Assembly: GCA_029706075.1 (NCBI GenBank)
Contig: JAINUG010000304.1
Coordinates: forward strand, 569,001 to 633,000
DNA: 64,000 bases
Direction of reading: 5' to 3'
From: Aldrovandia affinis
Lineage: Eukaryota; Chordata; Actinopteri; Notacanthiformes; Halosauridae
The position numbers and the translations under genes were made by a program. How positions within the stretch are numbered: the stretch's first letter is position 1; each line of letters starts with the position of its first letter. Shown here piece by piece: positions 1 to 12,100 of this stretch. The notes under the pieces are model-generated. The model was not told the origin of the DNA and searched no databases. It saw only the letters and a list, made by a program, of their open reading frames with translations.

Positions 1-198
1 ATCGGTACATTTTTATTCAAAATAAAAAATAAAATAAATCACAAAAAAATATGCATTTGCCACTTTTTTTTATTTCGCTAATGTGTAAACACATTGAACA
101 TGTATGGTACTGGACTTCAGCAGACGAAGGGATAGAGCAGGATGGTGTCCTACACGTTCGAGTCCACGTTCAGACACACACAGACACACACACACTCA

Positions 199-249
<51 letters not shown>

Positions 250-1232
250 AAGGTGGAATTCGCACCGGTGAGGTTGCTATCCGCTCTGCCGTGCCTGACA
301 GAATGAAGGTGGAGGGAGCTCTGGTGCTTCCGCTGATGGGTCTGGGAGAATGGTCCACCTCAGGGTCCACTGTTAGCTGCTTCTCAGACAGATGCCTACA
401 TTCCTTGTTTCTTTTCCTTTTTCCTTGTGTTCAGAGTATTCTACATATAACCTTCTCGTTTGTAATGTGGAATAGTTGAGTGGAACAAAATTTAGTGGAA
501 TTTCATCAACGACAATAACAGAAAGAAAATACGATTCAAGTAAAAATGACAAAATCATTGGTTTAAGAATATTTTTTTGTCCAGCCAAAGCAGCACGTAA
601 TGCATCATATTCAATTCTTTTATAATTTTAAGGTTCATTGTTTTGCTTGTTTGTTTGGCAGGCAATGTGAGTCAAATCAATAAAAAAATGATGGGAGAGA
701 GGAGACAGGAGCTTGGCGATGTGGTTGGCACGTCTACTGCATGGTTAAATATTGTGCACTCTAACACGTACAGCGTAAAGCCTTTAAGCCTTCTTTTTTT
801 GGAGTGATAGTTTCTCTCTCATAAATAAAATGAAAGCTACATAAATTATTATATAATTTTAAAACTCATTACTTAATAAGGCAGTGAATAATAATTAAAA
901 AATCCCATTGAATTCTGCCTATTGTCTGAGCGTGCAGATGGATTTAGAACCATTCCCCCCCCCCACCCCCCCCGAAATTAAATTTTCTTTAAAAAATATG
1001 CAGAACTGCTTCCTTCTCATGCAATATGCATTATCCAGTGATGGTCTGGATTGATTTGGAGATGCGACCAAACAGTGGGAGGGTGATCAGTCCTATTGTT
1101 TTCCGATGCAGTGAAATATCCATTAATGTATTGTATGTTGGCTTTGGAGGTCAAAGTGTACTCCCTCGAAGGGCATCCTTTATTCTTTGAGAAGTGATAT
1201 ACAAGTATCCTCTGAATGCTGGGGCATTAATC
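1..1232 (-). other. epb41l3: Probable 3' UTR exon of epb41l3
   Basis: A very good acceptor (ACTCTCTTTTTTTCAG on the minus strand) ends at 1233, and no long frame follows it. Possible AATAAA signals on the minus strand lie at 1179-1184, 69-74 and 12-17. The last would put the mRNA end near or beyond the window edge. The segment holds a dinucleotide repeat at 172-247. The exon is inferred from the donor after the stop plus this acceptor; nothing in the sequence proves the two are joined. Confidence 0.55.
172..247 (+). repeat. (CA)n microsatellite in the probable 3' UTR
   Basis: A CA run with a few GA interruptions. If the 3' UTR model is right, the mRNA carries a long TG/UG repeat here. Confidence 0.95.
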
Positions 1233-4200
1233 CTGAAAAAAAGAGAGTAAATCAGTAAATGATGATGCTCTAAATACAAGACAATTGCAATATATACATT
1301 TGGATGGAAAACCTAAAGCCAATATGTTCCAATATTCATCATACTGCTATGTAATACAGGAGACGCCTGCCATTCACCGGGCATATGTTGAGAAGCTTCC
1401 TGTGAAAATGTTGCAAACCCAGTACTGATATTCAAGGGTTATGTATCGGACACACAAGATGCATACATCACATAAAAAAGACCCAAATACATTTTGAAAG
1501 GAAGAAAAAGAATGTCAAAATGCAACAACTAAGTGATACATATGTATATTTTAGTCACAAGATTTATATGTACATTTATGTGTAATATTAGGACAGGAAT
1601 AGGGAGAGATATCGGACCATAAATACCCACAAAGCTGCAGATTGCAAATTCCCAAATGGTAAGGGTCTCCTGTACTTCAGGTTATTTCTGAGATGATATA
1701 GTACATTCCTCTGCCTGTAGTTTAGTGGTGTCAACTGAAGATCCGTGGCTTTCTGGTCTTGCCTTAAGTACTTAATTGGAACCCCTAATTGGATGGGATC
1801 TCAAACCACCTATAGTTCCAGGGGTCAATCCTCTGTTGATTGTGAAAGCCATCTTTAAACCGCCCAGGACTGTGTTTATCTCTAGGACCGTAAGTGGACA
1901 CCAGCACAGCAAAATGGTTCTAACGAATGGTCATCTCATCATGCTATTTCTGCCCTCGGCAGAAATGTTCAACATGTTACAGTACAGGGTCATGAACTCA
2001 TGCTAATACAATGAACACATTAACAGACAGGAAAAGGAAAAGGTTTCAGGAACAATTCCAGAAACGCAGACTGCCGAGCATGAGGTTGTAGTCAGTTTTA
2101 GGGCACGTGTTTCAACTGCACACTGGGATACGCAGCATTGAATGCACAAGGCAGGGTCTCTCAGGGTCACAAGCTAGACAGAGGCCTCTAGTCACTGTAA
2201 CAGTAATGTGCAATCCACTTTGAGCAAGAGTTTTATGGCAGCTTTTAAAAAAAAAAGATTTCTCACTCAACATTATGTGTTAGGGAGTGGGGTCACTGAA
2301 GTTAATGAAACTTGTAAGAAATAAACAAACAAAAAAAACCTACTTGCTTCAACACATTGCTCAAAATGAACAGAGCACATGGCAGTTGGACTGGACTAGG
2401 GGTCTCAATTAATTCCTTCTAACACCATCATGCAGTACGAAACATGAGGTCCAAAAGGCTCTGCTTTTGGGTCATTTCATTTACAGCAAATGAAATGCCT
2501 CAAAGATGAACACAGCAGGTTAAAGCATGTCAAAGTCAATGTTTACACAGCATTAGTCACGAGCTACTCAATAGAGTACATAACACAGAGGAAACGGAAA
2601 GTGAAATAAAATAAATCTACCCCCAAAAGCAAGAAGACTGGGGAGGGTGGTTCAGCCATTACATTATGATTCTCGATGAAAACTGGGCTCTTTTAAGAAG
2701 CACTTATGGCTTTAATAAATCAAATAAGTTAGCAAACAGGTACAACTATAGTTGCAATTTTACACATTTGTAACAATCAGTAGCTAAATGGATAGAAAAA
2801 TAAGTAGCTAATGATGGAGAAATAATTAGCCAATGATGACCATTTTTTATGTAGTAGTTGTGCATGTGATATTGTAAAACTGCCATGCGACTATTGGTCT
2901 AAATGACTAATTTTAGTACTCATTACATGTGTAATTCTACATCTTGGTACTGGTAATAATGGTCATTAATAATTATTATCTAAGGCCATACCTAAATAAA
3001 TCAGCATAACGGTCCCAGAGTGCTTTTAAAATTGTTATTTTGTGCTGCATTTTTCTACATGCAATTAATAATCATAACTGGTCAAAATGCACTAATGTAT
3101 TGCAGTGCACTGGTACCATGTTCAATCACGTCACCTAGCAATGCACAGGAGGGATCTACACAAATCTTTGCTCCAAATGCTGGCTGCCTGCTTCAGGCAT
3201 CTACAGTTAGTTAGCCGTAAGTAATATAAAACATAGAGCACAGGGTCAAAGCTCAATGCATCCACTAATACTAAAGGAACATCTAGAAGTTTTCTCCCTC
3301 CCATTACAGATGTGGGCCTAACTGTGCGGATATATGCTTTGGTTTTGTTTACATTACAGTACTAGCTTCCCATTTTACGATAGCTGCTATACTCCATACC
3401 ATCTGGCCGCAAACTTATTTCTGTAGCCCCTGAGCTACTGATATCAGAATAGTCCAAGGTAAGTTAACTCGTCATAAAGAGTAAAAAAAGAGCTAGTAGT
3501 AAGCGATAGCTCTTTCAGCGCATGCTGCCTTGTCTGATTCCTTTTAAACCAGCTAGGTAGATCTGATGATAGCTGAACACCCATGTCACTATACATTTCA
3601 GACTTGCATTTCCTTAAATTTTTTGTTGACGAAACAGCTCTGCTGGCTAACATGGTTTTCAACCCTACATATCACAACAGTGGCGTATGAAGCAAGCAAA
3701 AACGGCATCTGAAATAACCTTAATCTTAAACTCAGTTTTTCAGTTCCTCTTGTTTTCCTGTATCGTTTCAAACTACACGCCTTTTTTATTGTTAAAATAG
3801 ATCAAAGTGCTAACATGTCCAAGTTCCCCATGTTTTAATTTAGGTCCCTTTCAGAAAATGCTTGCAATTGTGGAGCCGTTGTTTTGTGCATACATCCAGT
3901 GTTCTCTCTGGTTCGTGTAGATCCTGCAGGTCAACTTGGTTGCTAGCAGAATGTAGTTATCACTGTATTGGACCGTTTCCAGAACGATGTATATGAAACA
4001 TCATGTCACACACATAGGGGGCGCTGTTTCACAGGGAGGAAGACCCAATGTAACACCTACTCAGAGCCGCTGGGATGCATTTTAATAGTCTGACAGCAGC
4101 AGGAGGTCAAGAGGACCATTCTCATGCCAATAAAAAAGCATCTAACTCTTAAACACTCATAGATGAGCACTTATGGCGTAAAATCACAGCCTACACCTAA

Positions 4201-5207
4201 ATACAGTAATCCCCTTTTGACACTTCAGCCAGAAGGTGGCAATATTGATGAATTATAAATATCAGTAAGCCCTCATTAGCATTTGGGGAAGTTAGTGGAA
4301 AAGTAGTTGCATACATTACCTTATTCACATGACCGCCACACATTCAAGATAGCGGACATGCTATAAAGTGGAATGCTCAATTTTTTTCATACGAGGTTTA
4401 AAAACAGCCTTAATTTAGGATATTTAGCCTAAATATTAGCTATCTTTGAGAACTTACTGAGATTTAAAGTACACTTTCCCAATACAACAAATGACCAGTG
4501 GAGTTGTCCCAAGTCTAAATTACATAACTGGATCAATGATCAGGCTAAAGGAACACAGTTGCTCAAAGTACTCAGCATTTCACTATTCAGAGAAGCTTAT
4601 AGAATCTTCAGGATTGTAACAGTCTCGGAACAGGGTTGCCTGCACACGTCACATCAGACTTATGACTGGCAGACGCAGCTACATAATCATTATAGCACCT
4701 CGGTTATGGAGCTCTGTGTATGGAAATGCACTGCGTGTGAACCGATGTGCGTATTTATGATTGCCTGTGCAACTTTTAATCCTCAAAGCTTTGCTTAACA
4801 ATCCTGTTTAGAACTGGTTAAAAAATGTATGTACACAAGCTTAACAAACTGGAAATAAACTGCTCTGTTTTTAATACGCTACATGTAATCAGTAGCGACC
4901 TGCTGGCTTTAAATACACCCATCCCTTTATTACTACCACTCTTAACCTGTTTCCGTTTACATTTCTTGATTATCGATCAAGCACAAAATTGTATCGTATT
5001 TTTTTTTTTCTTCCAGTATAATGCCCTCTTCGCAAAAATATTATTAATAGGTGTATGAATACCAGTTCAATCACAAATCAAAATAAGGTCAGGCTCCTGT
5101 CCATTGGCATCAAACGGAGGACAACAGACTGAAATGGGGACGGACTACCTAGTCTTGGCCAATAACAAGTGCTTGTTTTCAACTGCTTCTTTTAAACGTT
5201 CTTGCTG
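1233..5207 (-). other. Inferred 3' UTR intron, no gene seen
   Basis: AT-rich sequence between the candidate 3' UTR exon and exon 23. The short open frames (at most 79 codons) lack splice context or recognisable protein features. Apart from homopolymer runs I see no structure here. Confidence 0.5.
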
Positions 5208-5324
5208 TTAACCCATTAAGACCTGGAACGTTTACCAGTTAAGCAGTGTCATCGCTTTTTTTTTTTGAAATTTTTTTCCAGCTGCTTAGGTTTTAAACTG
5301 ACATTTTAGGTCTGAATGGGTTAA
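5208..5324 (+). mobile_element. TTAA-flanked miniature inverted-repeat element
   Basis: The 109-bp core at 5212-5320 starts CCCATTAAGACCT and ends AGGTCTGAATGGG, which are inverted copies. It is flanked on both sides by TTAA (5208-5211 and 5321-5324). TTAA target duplication with CCC ends is the pattern of piggyBac- or Kolobok-type non-autonomous elements. There is no coding capacity. The 15-mer TTAAGCAGTGTCATC occurs both inside (5239-5253) and across the right end (5321-5335). Confidence 0.65.
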
Positions 5325-6062
5325 GCAGTGTCATCACAAACACATCTCACACATCTCCCTGCTGTGAACTAAATCAAAATGTAATCATTTGATCCAGATC
5401 CATTCCACTCATGCCATTCAAAAAGATAGTAACTGTGTCCCTGGACTAGAGTGGCAGCTTGTTGACAAGGCTGGGTGAATAGAAATGAAGCTAAGTGAAC
5501 TAGCTAGCTAGCTAGCTAGTGCTTTGACGGTAGCTAAGCTCATTTCACTCAAATAACTTACTGGTGGCTTGTAACAGTGGTGGGAATTTCCTTTCAGGGA
5601 CTCAAATCCTTTGATTCGGTTCACTGTAATGATTCACTCACTGATTCATTCAGTACTACTTCCAGTTAAGTCTTCCGTTTGTGAACGACTCACGTGTAGC
5701 CTGCATTCTTTCAGCACAGGTTTGTTCAGCGACTACCCGCGGCGGCAACATCTGTGCAGCAAGCCAGCTGAGGCACACCAATGTTAAAACAAGTTCTCAC
5801 TTTGTGGTGTATGCACTAATTCAAAAGTGACTTGACTTTGAGCAGCTCTATCAGAGGGACGGGTGGGGTGCAGAAGCTGAAAGCGGATCCTGGTTAGTGG
5901 TGTGTTAGCCTCGCATGGTGCCAGTGAGAGAGACGGAGGTTGAACACAGTGGGTATGGTGAGTGTGGAGGGGGGAGGGAGGGAGGGGGGAAGGGGGAAGT
6001 GGGGCCCTGCCTGCAAGCTGGAACCAGAGCCAGAGCCGGAACCGGAGCCTCCATCCTCTTAC

Positions 6063-6178
6063 CTGCGTCACTCTTCCCCCTCCTCAGGCGTGATCTCTGT
6101 CTCTTTGTGTACCACTACTTTGGTCACTGACATGTCAGGATGCTGCTCTTTGGCTTCCTTTATGGCCTGAGCCAGCGC
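6063..6178 (-). CDS. epb41l3: epb41l3 exon 23 (last coding exon, stop at 6068-6070)
   Basis: Codes [36 protein letters not shown] and the stop TGA at 6068-6070. This is the conserved end of 4.1 proteins. After the stop come five bases and then a consensus donor, CGCAG|GTAAGAGG, so the exon most likely ends at 6063 and the 3' UTR continues in another exon. The stop lies very close to the junction, a position not expected to trigger nonsense-mediated decay. Confidence 0.95.
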
Positions 6179-9100
6179 CTAGCTCAACAGGAAAACCCAA
6201 GGGCAGGACACAGAGAGGAGGAGCAACGTGCATGATCAGAGGCAGGGTGGAGAGATCTCCTAGGTCATTTACATCATTTCATTATCTGGGTCATTTACAA
6301 AGTTAGAAGGGAAATGTAAGTTCCGAATTAAAACACACGGAAAACAGAAAAGGCAGGCAGAAGAATCAGGAATTTCTTCAGCATGCAGATCCACTCTGCA
6401 ATTATTTTGCTTTTTTATCTCCTTAATTTTCCTTTGATTAAAAACTGAAAAAGAATCTTCTTTCAGACACCCACCGAGACAGGCAGGTGAGGTGGAGACG
6501 GTTCCTTACCTGGTCGTGGTCGATGTCTGCGTCGCCGGTGATGACAATTCTCTTCTCGATCCGCGTTTCTGAGATCCCTCCTTTCACAGTCTGCAAGAAC
6601 AGATTTTGACGAAATAAAATAAATGGCAGACCTTTCAGATTCTGCTACGTCTTACCTAAATGGCATTTATGAAATGCCACAGTGCGAGGTGACCTTTGGT
6701 ATAGGCCTTTTTAAAATAGATGCAAACTGATGCACTAGTTCACACCGGTCTTTCGCTGTGAGTATGGACAGGCTGCCTAAAACCGGATCACCAAGACCTT
6801 TTGCAAGTGATGTACTGGACAGAAAACAACCTCAGCTGTCTCTGTACTGAGCACTGTGCTAAATGTTTTGCGAATGTCAAGATATGCTGTCCTTCGCTAA
6901 ATCTGACCCACTGTGGACATTAAAGATCCCTGCCTCCTCCGGATGCTGTCCTTCAGATGAGACATTAAATTAGGGTCCTGACCCACTGTGGACATTAAAG
7001 ATCCCAGGGTAGCGGGTCTTTTCAACAGAAAAAGTTCATAAAAAAAAAAAAAAAAAAAAAAAAAAAGATCCCAGGGTACTTTTCAACAGAGTTATGGGGT
7101 GTTAACCCTGGTGTCCTGGTCAAATTTCCACAAAAACTGTCTCTCTACATATGGCCACGTAGCAGATGTCAAACCTTTGTGATATGCGTAGTGGTGGTGG
7201 TGCTGGTCGTTTCAGAGGTGATGGTCTGGGCACTCATCAAGACCCCCGGGTCAGTGTCGCTACTGGCATCACCCTGCGGACACGGACGGACACGAACACG
7301 CACACACACGGGTAAGGTCAAAGGTCAGTAAGGATACTCTATATAGAGTATCGCTTTCAGTTATTTATGAAATGCTGCACAGCCACATTTGAAATGTTAA
7401 CCAGGTTTAAATGAATGACCGTGTGGTTTCCTGAATATTTCCATCCTGTGACTGTAACTGCAGGTAAGGGTTCGGTTAACTGATCAGCTGCTAACTGTTA
7501 ACTGTATGTTTCACACTTCATGAAATGGAGTGATTCAGGGCATCAAGAAACCTCCCACTTAAAAAAAGATAAGAGAAACAAAGTGAATAAGACTCATTTA
7601 ATTATTGCCTGCAGGAACATAAAGTAACATGGATGTGGTGAGAAAACTGTAGATCTGCTTTCTAATGATAGTATTGCTCATAATTGGATTGGCCAGTTAC
7701 ATTACACAGCCTAGTAAAAGGGTATGGCATGATGGGTGCATCATACAGGACTGAATGAGGGCCTGCTGCAACACGGCTGGCTGGGTGTTAATGCCCACGG
7801 GGACCCCCTACCTGTGAGGACTCGTATGTAATTGTTTTGGTTTCTGTGTGGACCACTGGCACTTCCTTTGTGGTGAACTCCCCTTTCTCCTCCTCCTGCG
7901 CTCCACTGCTAAAACTCACGGCCTCCGTCTTCACCACCGGAGACTGAAAGAAATGAGGACAGTGACAACGATGATGATGATGATGATGATACAGTGGCAT
8001 TGAGGAAATAGGACATGTCCGTCTCCTTTGTGACGGTGGTCAGAGAGGAGAGCAGGGCACGCACTAGCCACATCAGTCTTTTATTGGTTCTTAACGCCAC
8101 ATGGCATAGGAAAGGTGCCATTGGGGTTTCAAATAAAATACAATTTACAAAATTGAAATTTATCCCCCGTCTGGAATCCGCAACCCGTTAAACATTGGTG
8201 CGGCTTGCATATGCATTTCACTCTGAGGAATTGAGTTCACAGTGGGCCTCCGTTAAGCCAGCCACAAAAAAAGTTCATTTGTTTTAGCTTTTTGCTCAGT
8301 TATGAATTTAGGCATCACTGAAATGGCTTAAAACGTGTAATAAAAACAATGAAAATAATCATTCACAAATTGAATTATCCATTATGAAAAGCAAACACTA
8401 TAGTTTTTACAAATCCAACTCATGCAATTTGTCCCCTGATCATAAAAGAACCATTTGACTCTTTTAAAACCATGCATTAGAACTTCATGCAAGAGGAAAC
8501 TTATACAGAGTAAGAGATTCCCCCGGGACCAGGGCGACACAGGCTCACTGTGCAAAGATGTCTCACAAGAAACACATTAAGTCACATATGCTATGCATCT
8601 TGGAGAACAGGTCAAAGGTTCGCTCAGTGGAATATAACTTAAGAATTGAAATGTTCCTACAGTAAATGCAATTTTATTATGGTATTATTTCTTTTCATGA
8701 TTCTTATTTCATGATATACACTCAATACTATGCATACAATTGTATATAAAAGTGCAATATGTAATATGCTAAATGCATTCCTTATATTTTGTATATATAT
8801 ACACGTCTTTAACTTTTCCCTAATGGTCATCACTGACAGCCGTGTACCTTCATTGCTAATATAAGCCAACTATGATCCCAGTAACCGCTCAACAGTCTGG
8901 GACTGGAGACAGGGATACTAAACTGGGGGGCAATTTCTGCAGGCTTCCTTTCCTGGCAAGCACTGCATCTAATTCAGCTAGTACATCTAATTCAGCTACT
9001 CTGGACTAAATCAGTTTAGCTTCCTCCGTTCTATTTGATATTAGATTATTCAAAGGGGGGAAAAAAGCGGCTGGCCTGCAGCCCCCCCAGGACCGGAGCT

Positions 9101-12100
9101 GAATAACTTTGGGCAGGTGTAGGAAGCAACCCTGCTTCTGGAGAGCCAGAGCCGTTTCTGGTTTGTGTGTTCCATCCGAGCTTGATTTTACAGTTTGATC
9201 GATGAATATTCACAATCCGAATGGTGAAAATGCTCCAGTGCATGGCCACGTACATTCATGAGGCCTAGGATAATACATTCAATGTTGTGGTTAGAAGCAG
9301 AAGCATCTCTGGTACTCCGGTACCCCTGACCTAGGACATGTGCAGCTCACTCTTTGTCATAGTGAGGGCTGGCATGATACACACAATGAAGGAGACCCTG
9401 AAAGTACTGTTCTATAACGCAGTGAGCATATATAGCAGTCGCAGCCACTGAGCGGTCAGTGATTTCCACGTTTTCAATGGGCCGCAACTGGGTAGAATGC
9501 TGGGCCAAATGAGGTAGAATTCAGGTATTCTTCTGGGGAAGAGGGATGAGGGTAGTGCAGAGACAGAGAAACTCCCACCTTCGGTGCAAGTTAGAGATTG
9601 TGCCATGCATGGATTATTGGTGACATTCTTTTTTTCCACCCATGTGACACTGTGTGTACATCATCGTGAACAAATGTCAATTTTCCAAATAAATATGAGC
9701 TAAAATATTGGAACAAATTACGGACATGCTCAGGCACGCTACTCCCAGCTCAACCTATAATGCTGAAGCTGTTGCAGCGGTCTGTCAAAAAGGCGCCTAC
9801 ATCATTTCTACTGTGTGCCAACATAAAACCTCAGTCTGCTCGGATGGACATTCTAAGCATTTGTAATTCAGACTTGCGGGTATGATGCAGTGTGTGGCTG
9901 ATAAAACCAACTAAACGATTATCCTGGATCCTGTAGCATTCCAAAATGCTTTTAGGCCCTTTCCACAAAACTAAATTCCAGCTCAGAGTACACAGGCTAA
10001 ATTATTACTAGAAAAGTGAAGTACTGATAATAGGTCTAGGCTTAATAATTCCTGCACTTATCAAGCTTGTCACTTGAAGCATGTCTGGGTAGCTGCATGA
10101 AAGGTAGCACCAGGTTTTTATCATCTCCTGCTCCTCCTACAGAAAACTCCCTTCAAAACTCCTCTAAAAACGTTTTAGTGTTAGGGACCGAATTTATAAA
10201 CTTTTCTTTATCTTTATTATCTTTTTTTTGATATATTCAATGTGAAATATTGCTCCTCTGAGGGAAGTGATCTGTGCCAGTGCCGAGCTCGTTCCACCGA
10301 CAGAGGCTGAGCACACGATCATTGTTCATAATTATATTTAGCTTCTTGTGAACAGAAGCAGGAAGATGATGGTTCTAGCTTGGATGACACGGTGATGCAC
10401 ACTCAGTTTCAGACAAGGCATGGGGGCGTATTTGTTTTGAGGGGTTACCTCACAGTCTGGCTTATCTGCAGCTGCATCTGTATCTGCATTGACAGTCTCA
10501 GCAGTGTGCTCCTCCTCCTCCTCCTCCTCCACCACCATCTCCAACACCACCAACTCCTCCTCCTCCTCCTCCTCCGTTTCGCAGGCAGCTATGTCTGTAC
10601 TGACAGTCTCAGCAACCTGCTCCTGCTCCTCCTCCTCCGCTTTGCAGGCAGCTATCTCTGTACTGACAGTCTCAGCAACCTCCTCCTGTGGAGAGGCCCA
10701 CTCCTCCTTATCCACCACCACCTCCTTCTTCTCCAACTCCTGTTCCTCCTCTGCTTTGTATGCAGCTGTATCTGTAGTGACAGTCTCAGAAGCCTGCTCC
10801 TGTGGAGAGGACCCCTCTTCCAACTCCACCTCATCCCTCACCTCCTCCGCAAACATCTCCTGCTCCTGCTCTGCCTCCTCCTCTGCTTCGCAGACAGCTG
10901 CGTCTTTCCCGTCAGCCTCAGTAGCCTGCACCTTCTCCTCTACCACCTCCTCTGTTACTACAGACACAGCTGCCTGCAAAGCAGTCTCACTAGCCTGCTC
11001 CTGTGGAGAGGATGTCTCTTCAACCACCTCCTCCTCCTCCTCCCCTTCCTCCTCCGCCCCACTGGCATACTTTAGCCCTGGGGGTTCCTCCTCCCGTGCC
11101 CCTGAGGCAGACAGGGCAGCGCAGGGCTCTCCCCGCTCTGCCGGAGCAGAGTCAGCATCAGCAGCAGCACTGCTGCCATCGCCCATGATCTTGTCAGCGG
11201 CCTCTGCTTCTGCCCCATTAATATTCCCAACAGGCCCAGCCTCCTCCAGCACCTGCGCCACGCCTGCTGCTTGCTCCTCCTCCTCCTCCTGCTGGAGCGC
11301 CTCCTGCTGGAGCGCCTCCCTCCGTCCTCTGAGACGACTGCAAGAGGAAGAACAGCGCGGGCGTCAGTCCTCTGGACCCGCCTGCTGATCAGCCGGTCAA
11401 AAAGACCAGCCGCGGTCCAACGACATGGGCCTAGAAGCAAAGGAGAGTAGGCCGATCCACAGCGACAGAAGTTCCGAAATATTTGTGAGCCTTTCACTTA
11501 TGCAATGAGCAAAAAATATGCACATCTCTGGCACAGATCTTAAAATGTTGCATCGTGAAATACCTGAGTCACTGTTAATTGTGCTAGTGTATGTACTGTA
11601 TATACAGTATAAGGGTTTCCCTTAATGGAGCAGGGATTTGAGTCACAACAAGGAGGAATGGGAGCAGACATGTAGAACGACAAAGTACTTTCACTTTCAT
11701 GACATGGGTACGCATTAGTTCTGAAATAGCAATGCGATTGGGGGGTTGGGGTAAAAAAGTTCACCACCTTATAAATCACGTGACTATGAGTTGTGGAGGT
11801 AGACCTTCCTCCCTTTTTGCTGGACTGTTCCCTGGCGGACTCTAACAGAGCTGTGAGCTGTGGGGACATCTCTTCGAAGGTTGGTTTAGGCTGAGCGGAC
11901 AGAGACACGGACAGAGAAATGGAACAAACAGACAACAGAGTGAGGACAGACAAAAGAGAGCACGTACAGAGAACAGAAATGAAACAGACAGACACACGGA
12001 CGTCTGTTAAGACATTGGGAGAGGAAGGAGCAGGGGAAGGGGGAAAAAAAAAAAAAAGAGAAGGCAATTCAGGCCTTATTCATAAGAGCAAAGCTAGCAT

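Noticed and set aside
172-247. CRISPR-like regular repeats
   Set aside because: Simple dinucleotide repeats without spacers, in a vertebrate genome.
1179-1184. Functional poly-A signal just after the 3' UTR acceptor
   Set aside because: Would leave a last exon of only about 70 nt; later signals near the window start fit better, though it cannot be excluded.
10380-11388. Long plus-strand frames rich in Leu or Ser/Thr (231 and 299 codons)
   Set aside because: They are mirror images of the Glu-rich exon 19 on the minus strand, which has splice sites and homology at its end.
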